Of a stretch of 64,000 nucleotides of DNA, positions 20,988-32,049 are shown in pieces. The stretch is from positions 47,535,705 through 47,599,704 of the forward strand of contig CM055315.2 of the NCBI GenBank assembly GCA_029255685.2. The letters run 5' to 3'. The stretch is from Silene conica (taxonomy: Eukaryota; Streptophyta; Magnoliopsida; Caryophyllales; Caryophyllaceae). The stretch's first letter is position 1. Every line of letters starts with the position of its first letter. A program made the translations under genes and the position numbers. The notes under the pieces were generated by a model. That model did no database searches. It had not been told where the DNA came from and worked only from the letters and a program-made list of their open reading frames with translations.

Positions 20988-23030
20988 TTGTGGAACCTGT
21001 CAACAACACCCCCGCTCCTGAACCTTATGTCGACACTATTATCTCGAATGTTGTGCAAGCTGTAAAAGAGCAACACTCTGTTGCTTGTTCTGAGACCGCA
21101 GAGTAGCCCCCTACTGCCGCTACTGTTGCTGAGACGGTGTCCAATAACACCGTAAGCATTCCCGAGGGTGGGTTAGCTGCTGGTTCATAAGCTATTGAGG
21201 GTACTGTTGCTTGTGCAGCAACTTCTGGTGCCCCTGTTTTGGTAGAGGATGCGGAGTCGGAATCGGAGGGTGATTCCGAGGAAGATGAGACTGATATTGA
21301 TGATGATGGGGATGAGGCCGAGCGTAGGCCTGCTGTGTTTTCCTTACACGCCATGGGTAAGACTTCGAGGTATCCTAACCCCCGTCTAGCACCCATTGTT
21401 CATCGTCCTAGGCCTACCATTACTGCCACTTCTCCTAGCCCCCTTTTTCTACCACTCCGACCACTCCTACCCCTTCTGCTTAGATCGCTACTACATCCAG
21501 GGCTATTTCTGCTGAGCCCCGTGTACATGAGGCTACTCCTGCTGAGCCTCCTGCTGATGAGCCCACTACATCTAGGGCTATTGTTACTACTGGAGGGACA
21601 TACCTCGCCCCTTTAAAAGGGCAACCCGAGGTACATTTTACTTCTACAGATCACCACACTCGGTTATCTGCTCTTTTAGCTCTTCCTCTCACCCCACCCA
21701 TTTCCTTACGCGTACTGACCTAGAGACTCTAGGTATATATGAGGACGTTTGTAGTTTGCTGAACGGGACTGAGATGTCAGGCCTCATTGGGATGGGGGAG
21801 CTTACCTTAGATCGACCTACTTACGAATTTTTTAGTTCCTTCACCTTTGACCCAGACCGTTATAGGCAAGACCACCGCAGCCCCTGCATTTCATTTAGAT
21901 TCCTAAACGAGTCACATGACTGGACTTTGGGCAGGTTTGGGGAGGCATTAGGCCTCGTTAGTGATGGACCCATAGAGCCTCCTAGGAAGCTAGTTCCTCA
22001 GTTTTGGGCTGCCCTATCTCACACCGAGTACTCTGCTCGGAAAGGAGCCCATGTCCATGTCCCTACTGCCCGTTACCTCTTCAGACTCAGAGGAGAGACT
22101 CATTTTGGGCGACCTGAGCCCAATAACATCACCAACACTTAGCTCGCGATTTTGGCTGGGTACCTGAACATTGATTCACGTACCTCGTTTGTTCTTAACA
22201 TTTCCTACTTAGTAGATCAGTATTGGGGTGGTATTGGGAAGAAAGTCAAGACTGCTGTGGTCTGTGGCAGACTAGTCACTAGGATTCTCCGCCAGCTTTA
22301 CCGTGCCTAACTTGAGACTACCAGATTGGTAGGAGAGATTGGCCGTCTCGATATTGAGGCCATGACTGTTTTTAGGTGGTTAGATGACATGACATGGAAG
22401 ATTTGTGTCTTCCCGTCCGTTACCCTACCTTGCGCCACACTTCCTCGTCTATTTCCGCTCCCTACTGTTAAGGGAGCAAGATCGACTCCACTCACCTACC
22501 ACACCACCTTCACCACCGCACCCCCCAAGAAGAGGAAGCGCGAGATTGGGCAGTCTTCCCAATCTCCGACCCAGACACAGACTCAGGCTGGAAACGCGCC
22601 CACGTCCACGCCCGCGTCCACCTTCAAGCCTAAACCATCACCCACTCCCACTCTTACACCTACACCTACCCCTACCCCTACTCCTTATAGGACGATTTAT
22701 TCTCCCAATTTTGTTTTACCTCCTACCCTTGAGGCGCCTACGGTCCCAGACCAAGGTCGTCGTGATCCCGTGCTTGATGCGATTTGCAGGTACCTTACTG
22801 AGATCCGGGAACACGCTTTGGCCATGTTCCCTGTTTATGAGGACCACATCAGAGCAGGACGTCCCGTTCCTAAGGGCTGGCCGCATCCTCCTTTCTACCG
22901 TTACCAAGAGGGTGGGTACCCTTCTTCTTCTTCCTCCGATGAAGAGAGGGAGAAGACATCGGTAGAGAGGGAGATCCGGTTACGTGCTGAGGCCGGGACG
23001 AAGAGATCCCAGAGAGAGGAGGGATGGTGA
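20988..23030 (+). pseudogene. Athila ORF2-like protein (ATHILA family), broken
   Basis: This lies where Athila elements carry their third gene, sometimes called env-like; its function is unproven. The N-terminal part has two in-frame stops (TAG near 21103, TAA near 21188) and an acidic block (DAESESEGDSEEDETDIDDD, about 21245-21304). A frame change lies between 21420 and 21756. The conserved core, 21756-22320, has RFLNESHDWTLGRFGEALGL, then HVHVPTARYLFRLRGETHFG and YLVDQYWGGIGKK, with stops at 22141 and 22308 in an otherwise continuous frame. The C-terminal part holds a basic signal PPKKRKRE near 22527 and a Thr-Pro repeat (TPTPTPTPTP, about 22660). No clear signal peptide or membrane anchor is seen, which argues against a working envelope. 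Confidence 0.78.
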
Positions 23031-24757
23031 TTAGATGCTGGTTTGGGGAGGCGATTTTGTGAGTACCGTTCTATTTCTTCGATCCATTTAGTTATTATTT
23101 CCTATTTTTAGGATCATATATTAGGTTGTTTATCCCATCTCCCATTGTTTGCTGGTTGTTGTGCTGTGAAGACAACGAGGGCGTTGTCTGTTTTGGTTTG
23201 GGGAGGGTATGCATCCTTTTGCGTCTGCATTTGCATTTTGTTTTGCATTCAAGTTTATTGCTTTCATGTAAATTTGAAAAATCATAAAAAAAAATCACGT
23301 TTATTTTTGCATTTAGTCGAGTCAGATTGGAGTATTTCGATAATGATATAGCTTTTTATAGTAAATTATATGTCATGCCATGCCATTTCAATCTTTGTTT
23401 AGCGAGTTTTGAGCGTCAGCTCGAATTTTGTTGTCGATTTTGTGTTAGACTATTAGACTTGACTCGTAATTTTGGCTGCCAACTACATTTTCCGAGCTTC
23501 AGAGCCTTAAACTGATGACATCCATGAACAGTTATATTAGGATTGTGAGTAGCACTCCCTGCATTTCATGTTGTGCATGTGTATGAGTTTTTATTTCTTA
23601 TTGCCTACACGCACCGGTTAAAGGTCGGAATTACACGTTTGGAGGACTATTGCATCAACCCCTGTCTCGTTTTTGCCCATTTAGCTCCACTTTAAGCCAT
23701 AATTGCCTTTTTGTCCTTAACTACATCCCAAACTTAGCCTACCATTGTGCCGAGCTAGGTGGTAGTGAAGGAAATTTTATCGTTGTATCAGTTGTGGCTC
23801 GTTTTCTGATGTATTGGAGTGCGCGCACAGGATAAATGGAGGAAGTAAGGTTGTGTAGTTCTCGATCGAGAGATTTGTTGCTCGATCGAGAAGTTTTGGG
23901 TGTCTATTGTGCTTGATCGAGAGATTTGTTGTTCGATCGAGAGTTTTCTGTGCTTAATATGGTCGACCGAGAACTTTATTCTCGATCGAGAAGGTTTAGA
24001 ATGAAAAGTCCTCGACCGACTGCACTTTTGGTCGATCGAGAGAAATGAAAGTATATTAGCCTGAACAGCCGAGAAAAACAAAAAAAAAAGAATGAAAAAG
24101 AAAAAAAAAGAATAGAATCAAAAATGAAAAAAAGAGGAAAAATAATAATTCGGTTGAAAAATAGTTGGGTTTTGTGATATGATTGCCTAGTCAAAAGAGG
24201 CATTGAGCTTATTTTTGAGTCGGAAGATGGGGATGCGTTTTATTTTGGTTTGTTAGGTTCTAGCTTGGCTTTAACCCCTACATATCCATATATGTCTTGC
24301 CCCTTGTGTCCCATTTAACATCATATTCCCAAATTTGCAATAGTCCGGCGTGTAATGGACATTGACAGTGGTTGTGCGTGTGTACGGTGCTTGAAATCAT
24401 TATTCATACTAGTTAACATGCATGATTTGTTGGTCGTAGTTTAGGCGAGAGTTTATATTTTCTTCTTCTCTTCTACACATATATCTTGCCATTTGCTTGA
24501 TGAGAGAAGAGAGTTTCCGGGAGAGTCCGAAATTATACAAGTCTTGCAAGGTCGAAAGTCTAACATGTTTTCCATGATATGCATAAATTCGTTCGTTCTT
24601 TTACAAGCTTGGCATTGGTTAATTTTGTGCATTAAAGCGTTTGGCATTGACTATAAGTAGCTTTGAGTTTTACTCCATCCATTAGGTACTTAGTTTGCTT
24701 TTAGTTTGCATTTAGTTTGCTTGAGGACAAGCAAATGTTTGGTTTAGGGAAGTTTCC
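23031..24757 (+). other. Athila 3' untranslated region with purine tract
   Basis: Non-coding. It includes GACAACGAGGGCG followed by GGTTTGGGGAGGGTATGCAT, typical of Athila 3' regions, palindrome array 4 (23861-24040), a long A/G run (24066-24150) and the ending GAGGACAAGCAAATG with purine tract TTAGGGAAG near 24745-24753. The overall order matches 58600-61107, the same part of a second Athila element. Confidence 0.72.
23861..24040 (+). repeat. CTCGATCGAG palindrome array 4 (3' region)
   Basis: About eight exact or near copies, 20-35 bp apart, including degenerate ones such as GTCGACCGAG. The array ends 20-30 bp before an A/G-rich run. Confidence 0.9.
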
Positions 24758-24790
24758 TGTGTGAATATGTTATAGACTTTTTAGTCCCTT
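24758..24790 (+). repeat. Start of Athila 3' LTR
   Basis: TGTGTGAATATG follows the purine tract, so this should be the first 33 bp of the 3' LTR. It is cut by the SIRE-type element at 24791. The rest of the LTR is not recognised to the right, and the matching part of the 5' LTR is missing, so the assignment cannot be checked inside the window. Confidence 0.5.
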
Positions 24791-26334
24791 TGAAGAGTCT
24801 ATTGATATGGATATACTCAAGAAAGGGGGGGGGGGGGGGTTGAATTGAGTATGCCTCCTTTTTCGATTCTTCTTCGATGTGTGTGTTGGTATGTTGAATA
24901 ACGAGTAAAACAATAAATAAAAGAGACAATATTTTTGAAGTGGTTCGGTTTCACAAATCGAAACCTACGTCCACTATTCTTGGTTAATAAAATTAGTACC
25001 TCTCTCCGGATTACAATTTTATCAACCCAACTCGTATAACTTTGATGTTAGTTGTAACTCAATCTAGATACCGTAAAATACCTAACTAGCTTCAAGTACC
25101 GTGAAATATTTGATTACAACGAGTACCGTTAAATACTCAAACTATCTTACGTAAATAAGATAAACCTTAAATAAGTTCTTCGTGTTCACAATCTTGAACG
25201 AGTAAGAACGATTTGAGCACTTGAGTCTTGTAACGGAATATGACAATTTAAGCGCAAATAACGAACGAAATAAGGGGCGGTGTTTTTCTCTCTTGATTTG
25301 CGCGCGTGTGTGTATCGTGTGTATTAATGTATTATGATTATTCTATTTATAAGGAATTATATCTAGGTATTTCAAAACCCTAGATGATTTAGAAATATTA
25401 CTTTATCTAGACTTCTAGTCTTTAGATAATATATTCTTAAATCTAATCTTAATTTATTTAGGAAAGAGTACAATAAAATATTTAGGTATTATAGATAAAT
25501 TCAATTTCCTAAATCATATTTAAGAAAGATTTTATCATAAACCAAATAATATCCTATTCAAACTCAACTTCCTAAACCTTGTCAAAATATAATAAATTAT
25601 ATTTTTATAACATAATCTAGTTTGTTTAGGATATTAAATAAATACATTATATTTATTTAAATCAATCCTTCACAAATACGAAATGTGTGTTTAAGGCACG
25701 GCTTCCAAAACCGTTGCACACGTTTCCTTAGATTATATTATTCGACAATTTTGGTTTAAGTAAAAATCCTTAGTTTATTAGAACTAAATAATTAACTCAT
25801 AAACAAATTATTTATTCCTTTTTATAACTATTGGATATTTTATATAAACTAATTTAAGATTAATAGTCAACATTGCAAAATAGAATACTAATTAACATTA
25901 ATTCTCGCGTCGACTTTGGAAGTCAAAATCGTTTCAACCACCACTAGTCATCCGAGCATTTCTTCTTATAGAGTTATAGCTATGAGCAATAACTTGAAGC
26001 AATATAGTACTAAAGTTATAGTTGAGAAGTATAACTTTAGTCAACTTTCGTTACTCAAAGTCTATCCTAACTAATCTTCATAAATGACTTGAAAGGAGTT
26101 TGCGATCTTCTATCAATCTTCGATTATTCGACTCTTCGACTAATGATCTTGAATCTTCTAATATCGAAAAACTCTTGTATCTTTTATATTGATTGGCGAG
26201 CTCTTCCAATCTTATATACTGAACACTTAGCACACGATTATACGCACGAGTATATAATATATTTAGCTAGACTTGTCATTATCAAAACATAAACATATAT
26301 ACTGAATATATACATTTTAATATATGGTTCAACA
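24791..26334 (-). repeat. 3' LTR of the SIRE-type element
   Basis: 1544 bp. On the + strand it starts TGAAGAGTCTATTG and ends GGTTCAACA; on the element strand it starts TGTTGAACC. It contains a run of 14-15 G near 24826 where the right LTR has a shorter, interrupted run. On the minus strand the purine tract AAAAAGGGAGGATT lies next to it at 26335-26350. Confidence 0.9.
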
Positions 26335-26646
26335 AATCCTCCCTTTTTGATGATGACAAGACTTTCTTAGAATCGTATCTAAGTGTTAGTTCTCCCTCAA
26401 CATAATAAGGGTCAATCATAGCATAGATCAACATATGGTTTCTATCTTTTAGTTAATCCATATCATTTATTAGTTTTGTAAAACTTGGTTGCGCACAAAC
26501 GTACAAGACATGTATAATATACACGAGTTTAAGTATCTAATCATCGAGTACACACATAAACATGCAGCGGAATATACGGACACAGTCATACAATCTTGTC
26601 TAAACCGTAGTCAATCATTGGGTTATATCAACTTTTAAGATTGATT

Positions 26647-27806
26647 AGGTGCCACTGATTAATAAACCAATTTCCAATCGCAAAGTCTCAAAACATTCTC
26701 TAGCCAATGGTTTAGTAAAGATATCTTCCCATTGTTTTTCCGTACTACAAAATTCCAATTTTATGTTTTTCTTTTCAGCATGGTCTCGTAGAAAGTGATG
26801 TCTAATTTCAATATGTTTGGTTCTCGAGTGCTGGGCTGAGTTTTTAGATATAATTATAGCACTCGTATTTAGGGGTGTGCAAAATCCGGTCCGGACTGGA
26901 AAAATGGACCGGACCGGAACCGGAATAAAATCCGGTCCGGTCTCCGGTCCACCATTTTTTAAGATTCCGGGTTCCGGTCCAGTCCGGTCCGGGACCGGTT
27001 TTTTCCGGTCCGGACCGGTTTGGACCGGATTTTATCTTTTTAAATTTTTTTCCACGAAAATATATTAAAATCCGGTCCAAACCGGTCTAACCGGTCCATA
27101 ATATTTAAATTTCGGTCCATAATTTTACCAATCTATAATTTTGGCAGTCTATAATATTTAAATTCCGGTCCGGTTCCGGTCCGAAATTTTTTAATTCCAG
27201 TCCGGTCCCGGTCCATCAATTATGCCAATTCCGGTTCCGGTCCAAACCGGTTCCGGTTCCGGTTCCGGTCCGGTCTTGGACCGGTGCACAGCCCTACTCG
27301 TATTATCACATAAAATAGGCACACATCCTACATCAACACCATAATCAAGTAATTGTTGCTTTAACCATAAGAGTTGAGAACATACCATTGCGGAGGCAAT
27401 ATATTATGCTTCGGCAGTTGAGAGAGCGACAAAATTTTGTTTCTTGGATCCCCAAGATATTATACATGGGCCTACAAAAGTAGCGAGGCCCGAAGTACTT
27501 TTTCTGTCTAAAGAACATCCTGCATAATCCGCATCTAAATATCCTATTAGGTAAAAGTTACAGTCCATAGGATACCATAGATATAATTTTGATGTTTCGA
27601 TTAGGTATCTTAGTATTCTCTTAACCGCAGTCATATGTCATTCTTTTGGTGCAGATTGAAATCTCGCGCAAACGCAGACACTAAACATTATATCTGGACG
27701 ACTTGCAGTAAGATAAAGAAGTGAGCCAATCAACCTCGGTAAGTCGTTTCATCCACAGACTTACCATCTTCGTCTTTGGTTAGCTTCTTATTTGTGACCA
27801 TTAAAG
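26647..27806 (-). pseudogene. RNase H domain of SIRE pol
   Basis: RNase H removes the RNA strand during cDNA synthesis. Read leftward: AVKRILRYL at about 27620, GYLDADYAGCSLDRKSTSG (27404-27560, with the first catalytic Asp), then NFVALSTAEA, a TAA near the site of EAEY, then SQLLWLKQQLLDYGVDV and ILCDN. The hAT MITE splits it. After the MITE come HSRTKHIEIRHHFLRDHAEK and the C-terminal DIFTKPLARE...LLISGT with stop near 26650. Single stops and frame changes make it non-functional. Confidence 0.88.
26870..27296. mobile_element. hAT-type MITE rich in CCGGTCC
   Basis: A 427-bp insert with an 8-bp duplication CTCGTATT (26862-26869 and 27297-27304) and inverted ends TAGGGGTGTGC / GCACAGCCCTA. 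It has no gene. Most of its body is short CCGGTCC, GGACCGG and GGTTCCGG blocks on both strands, so it can fold on itself. Eight-base duplications and TAGGG-type ends are hAT hallmarks. It lies in the RNase H region, and removing it with one duplication rejoins that frame. Confidence 0.9.
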
Positions 27807-29328
27807 CTAAGTAGGCATTGGATGTGAGGTTTCCATGCCAAATTTCTTTAGCAATTCTTTGACGTATTTTTGTTGATGAACTTTGATTTCTTCACCGGTT
27901 TGTTGAATTTGAAGACCAAGGAAGAACTTTAATTCTCCCATCATACCCATCTCGAATTCAGAAGTCATCAACTCAGAGAAGTATTTGCGCAAATTTTTGT
28001 TTGTTGAGCCAGAAATAATATCGTCAACATAGATCTGAAGGACCAGTAGATCCGAGTTTTTGCTCTTAAGAAATAAGGTTTTGTCCACGGATCCTCTCTT
28101 GAATCCACTCTCCAATAGAAATTTTGATAGTTTGTCGTACAATGCTCTAGGTGCACTACAACAAAATGGCACTTGCGCCACGATTTATATCACGGGAATT
28201 CATAATTCGTGATCTAAATTTGCTTACTCACGGGAAAAAAAGTCCCCTTCCTTCAAAATTAGTTGGTAAAAAAATTTATGTCACGGGAAAATATATCCGT
28301 GACAAATAATTGTTTTTAGTCACGAATTAAGCCATGACCGTGGCTAACAAATGCGTTTAGTCATGCATCAAGTCACGAACGTGTATAATAATTGTTTTAG
28401 CCACAATGCCGTGACTAATTATGATTTATTGTTACATGTAAGTTAACCGTAACTAATTAGTGTGTTTAGCCACACTGAATTCTTAACATGGCTAATTATG
28501 ATTTATTTTCACAGCTAAATTATCCGTGACTATATTGCTCTTAGCCACACTGAATTCTTACCGTGGCTAATTGTGATTTATTGTCACAAGTAAATTACCC
28601 GTGACTAATTATTGCTCTAAGCTACGCACTGGATTTTTACCATGACTAATATTTTTGATATGATAACAAATAAAAGTACAAAATTATTAGTGCAACATGG
28701 CGTGTACTGTGACATCAGGATGATTGCGCCGTATTATTGCGAGATGTGAACAATATTCGTACTGAATGTTCTTCACTATTGACGTAGATGATCTTATTAT
28801 GATTATTCTTATTATTGGATTTAGTCTGTCACAAGTGAGAATTTGTGCAATTTAATATGATTATTCTTAGTAACACTACTGACTTGAAAATGAATATGAT
28901 TATATGAATAAATGATTGTTGTTTAACAATTTATTTTGCTTTATTTTCGTTGAATGTTGCTTTACTTTAAGTATACGTTTAATTATGTAATGACAATTTT
29001 GTAATTTCAAAGCTACTTACCGAGTTACTCAATTTATTAAATTGCACAACAAGCCCGACAAAAAACACTACAACAAATTGACACTTGCGCCACGATTTAT
29101 GCCACGGGAATTTATAATTCGTGGTTAAATTTTGTTTAGCAACGGGAAAAAATTTACTCACTATTTTAGAAAAAATTTTATGCCACGGGAAAATTTTTCC
29201 CGTGGCAAAAAGTTAATTGCGCCACAATTTAGGTTACAGTCGTGGCTAATAATCATTTTTGCCACGAACAACGTCACACCCATGCCAAATATATATTTAT
29301 AATTCTTTTTTTGTTAAATTTATAATAT

Positions 29329-29560
29329 ATATACTTGGCACCAGAGAAACAAAAGTAGAATGCAACAAACTCTTTTGAGGGTGGATGTCCTTGTTACTAA
29401 TATAAAACAGGACTTAAGTCGGTTTTACAAATCTAGAATACATTCTTTGTCTGACAAGGACAAGTCCTTTTTACAAGGCTTGATCTGAGTCTATCTTTGT
29501 ATTTTGATACATTCCGATATATATATATATATATACTTATCTTTTACCAAAAAAAAAAAA
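29329..29560 (+). mobile_element. LINE 3' tail, heavily 5'-truncated
   Basis: It ends in an A run after TTTTACC and is flanked by TTATAATAT at 29320-29328 and 29561-29569. An open frame of 50 codons at 29336-29488 reads WHQRNKSRMQQTLLRVDVLV and ends at TGA. This matches the C-terminus of the LINE at 59424-60480 (WHQRNKSRMEHTLVRVDVLL). It is the end of LINE ORF2, downstream of the zf-RVT domain. A TA microsatellite (about 29518-29535) lies before the tail. Confidence 0.85.
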
Positions 29561-30633
29561 TTATAATATTGAATAACATTATTTAGAGACCGTATCACAT
29601 TTAAAGAGAAAGTATGTCCAATTAAATAATTAACTTATTAACACCTATCATTAAGAAGTCTGAAACTAATATATTTTTAAATAAGCTTTTCATTAGAAAA
29701 TTGATTTACAACTTTATTTGTAAAATATTTCTACAAGAACTTGAATTCGAGATGTTAATAAATTGGAAAAAAATTATGGAAGTTTTTAAAGAGAAAAAAA
29801 AAGAAAAGACAATTAGAGTTAAAATATGATTAAATAAAAAAATAGTCTAAAAAATAAAATTCAAAATGATTTCCAACAAATCGTTGAATAAAATGGAAAA
29901 AAAACATATTGATAAAATAACCGATATAAAAAAAATCAATATAGAAAAACATTTTAATTATTGAAAATGAGCGTATCACACCGAAAAGTAAAATGGAAAT
30001 TAAAATAATAAATTTACATGTGTAAATAATGTGAAATTTTGTTGACAAAAAGAAATATCAAGAATAATGAAAACAAATAATTTAGAGAAAACAAAAATTT
30101 ATACGATGTTTTCTAGTGTTTTTTTGGCAAAAACTGATTATTTTCGAGTTAATAATGTCTTGGCCATTTATTTTAGTAATAAAACTCGGTCATTGATACC
30201 CATATGTAATCATTATTCAAAAGTGATCATTATTTAGTAAAAAGTGATTAAAATTTTTTTCGTTACAAATACGACGATCTTACAAATAGTATTTGTATGG
30301 AAAAATATATGCAAAAAATGGATAAAAGAAAAATAAAATAAAAATGCCGACAAATGAAAAAAAAATATAAGGAAAATGTGATTAAATAGTTTGGAGAAAA
30401 TGGTTTTGTTGACTCGGGCAAAAAATGACCTGAGCATCATTAGTCGGGAGGTCAACATTGAAAAATCGAGTAATTTGAGAAAAATAGTATTTTTTCGCAA
30501 AAATATGTAAATCATTTAATATTTTTTCGCAAAAATAATAGTGAAGGTGATTTAGAAAAAAGGAATATAATTTAAAAAGGTTTGAAAGTGTTAACTATAT
30601 CAACAAGCTTAAGTTTCATTTTCGGTAGCTCTT

Positions 30634-30702
30634 CATAAGAACTCCACAGTTAAGCGTGCTCAGGTGAGAGTAGTCTTGGGATGAGTGACCTCCTGGGGAT
30701 GA
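30634..30702 (+). other. 5S rRNA-like fragment (5S pseudogene or Cassandra remnant)
   Basis: About 68 bp resembles the 3' half of plant 5S rRNA: AGAACTCC, AGTTAAGCGTGCT, GAGAGTAGT and GGATGAGTGACCTCCTGGG occur in order and at the right spacing, so both box A and box C of the internal promoter are recognisable with a few changes. The 5' third and the 3' end of a 5S gene are missing. Cassandra TRIM elements carry 5S sequence in their LTRs, so a decayed Cassandra LTR is an alternative to a retro-pseudogene. Confidence 0.75.
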
Positions 30703-30797
30703 TATACGATTCGCAAAAGTGAATGACTTGTGATTGTAAGTAACGAGTTGAGATAACTAACCAAGCAAGGATTAAAGCTTGACAAAATTCCATATGT

Positions 30798-30995
30798 AAC
30801 CAAATGTGTTTGTTTGGTAGTGTGGTGGTTGCTCACCTCATCCCTTAACCCTGAGGTCAGGGGTTCGATTCCTACCCATGGGAATTGAGCAACTCTTTGG
30901 TAAGCCGTTTACCTCTTCGTGAGAGAGCCCGCAGCAAGGGGATTATACACCGTTGTCGACACGGTGGACACCCCGGTTTAGACCAAAAAAAAATG
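30798..30995 (+). mobile_element. tRNA-derived SINE
   Basis: A 198-bp unit flanked by an 11-bp duplication ATTCCATATGT (30787-30797 and 30996-31006), ending in an A run. A box A-like TAGTGTGGTGG and box B GGTTCGATTCC lie about 35 bp apart, the pol III promoter of tRNA-derived SINEs. It codes for nothing and moves with LINE enzymes. Confidence 0.9.
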
Positions 30996-32049
30996 ATTCC
31001 ATATGTGAAAATATTTTCATTATAAGTAAAAAATAATATATTACATTTTGTTTATTTATTTTTTATTTTTTTGTTTGCCACGGGAATAATTTTGGACATG
31101 ACAATTAATTTTTGGTCACAGGAATTATTAGCCACGTGAGAATCTGTGGCTAAAAATATAATTTTAGCCACGTTCTTGTTTTTCCCGTGACTATCTGTTA
31201 GCCACGGCCACTTGGGCCACGGAAGGTATTTCCGTGACAAAGAGCTTTAGCCACGGAAAATTAGTACTTCCGCCACGAATTTAGTCGTGGCCCAAGTGCT
31301 TAATTGTAGTAGTGGTGCTTGCTTTAGACCATAAAGGTAGAGCTTTAATTTGTCCAATTTGAATACATGATCCTTAAGTTTGCTGTCACGAAATCTAGCA
31401 GGTTGTTCAACAAATACTTCCTCTTGGAGATAGCCATTAAGAAAGGCACTCTTAATGTCCATCTGAAATAACTTCATTCCCTTATGTGCGGCAAAACCAA
31501 TGAGTAGCCTAATTGCCTCAAGACGAGCAATAGGAGCGAAGGTTTCGTCATAATCGATCCCTTCTTGTTGGTTGTATCCTTGAACCACTAATTTGGCCTT
31601 GTTTCGCACAATGACTCCAGTATCATCCAGTTTGTTTCAGAAGACCCATCTGGTTCCAATGACAGATCTGTCCTTAGGTCGAGGAACAAGATGCCAAACT
31701 TTGTTTCTTTCAAATTGTTGGAGTTCTTCTTGCATGGCAACTATCCAATCTGGTTCTGCGAGCGCTTCTTTAATATTTGAAGGTTCAAGAGTGGAGAGGA
31801 ATGAGCAGAATGAGCAGAAGTTGTTCGGGCTTCTTCGAGTTTGAACTCCATCTGTCAAGCTTCCTTTGACATTGTCTAAACGATGAGAATCCTTATATCC
31901 CCTGTTCCTTGATTGATTATTTTCGTTACCTCTATTTGACTCGGGATTTTAACTTGTTCCCCCTGAATCCAAACCTGGGTTTATAGTAGGGTCCGGTATA
32001 ACTCTGACTTCTTCCCTTTGGTTTTGATTCAAAGTTATAACTTCATTAA

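Larger units (their letters stand above)
28154..31314 (+). mobile_element. Non-autonomous CACTA transposon 1
   Basis: Ends CACTACAACAAAATGGCAC and, reversed at the right, CACTACTACAATTAAGCAC; 3-bp duplication GTG (28151-28153 and 31315-31317). Subterminal regions are full of short GCCACGGGAA, CCGTGGCTAA and similar units on both strands, the usual transposase-binding repeats. There is no transposase gene. A second left-end copy (CACTACAACAAATTGACAC) starts at 29066. The body is AT-rich and contains a LINE tail, a 5S-like piece and a SINE. Strand is arbitrary. Confidence 0.9.
27807..31858 (-). pseudogene. Reverse transcriptase of SIRE pol, split by a CACTA element
   Basis: RT copies element RNA to DNA. 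The N-terminal half (31858-31318) reads DWIVAMQEELQQFERN, then KLVVQGYNQQEGIDYDETFA, PIARLEAIRLLIGFAA and FQMDIKSAFLNGYLQEEVFV, ending LYGLKQAP. A TGA interrupts it after GTRWVF. The CACTA element 28154-31314 sits exactly in the LYGLKQAP codons. After it come DKLSKFLLESGFKRG and IYVDDIISGS, holding the catalytic YVDD (about 28020), and LKFFLGLQIQQ. The frame ends at a stop near 27807, after which more pol text lies in other frames. Confidence 0.9.

Noticed and set aside
22405-22965. Pro/Arg-rich frame of 186 codons overlapping ORF2
   Set aside because: Shadow of the Thr-Pro repeat and GC-rich end of the ORF2-like frame at 22326-23030.
20988-23030. True envelope gene
   Set aside because: No signal peptide, membrane anchor or Cys pattern can be seen; only position and family resemblance to Athila ORF2.
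26817-27080. Gly/Pro/Thr-rich open frames on both strands
   Set aside because: They come from the CCGGTCC-rich MITE body, not from a gene.
30798-30995. Functional tRNA gene
   Set aside because: Box A and box B are present but there is no cloverleaf; the A tail and target duplication mark a SINE.
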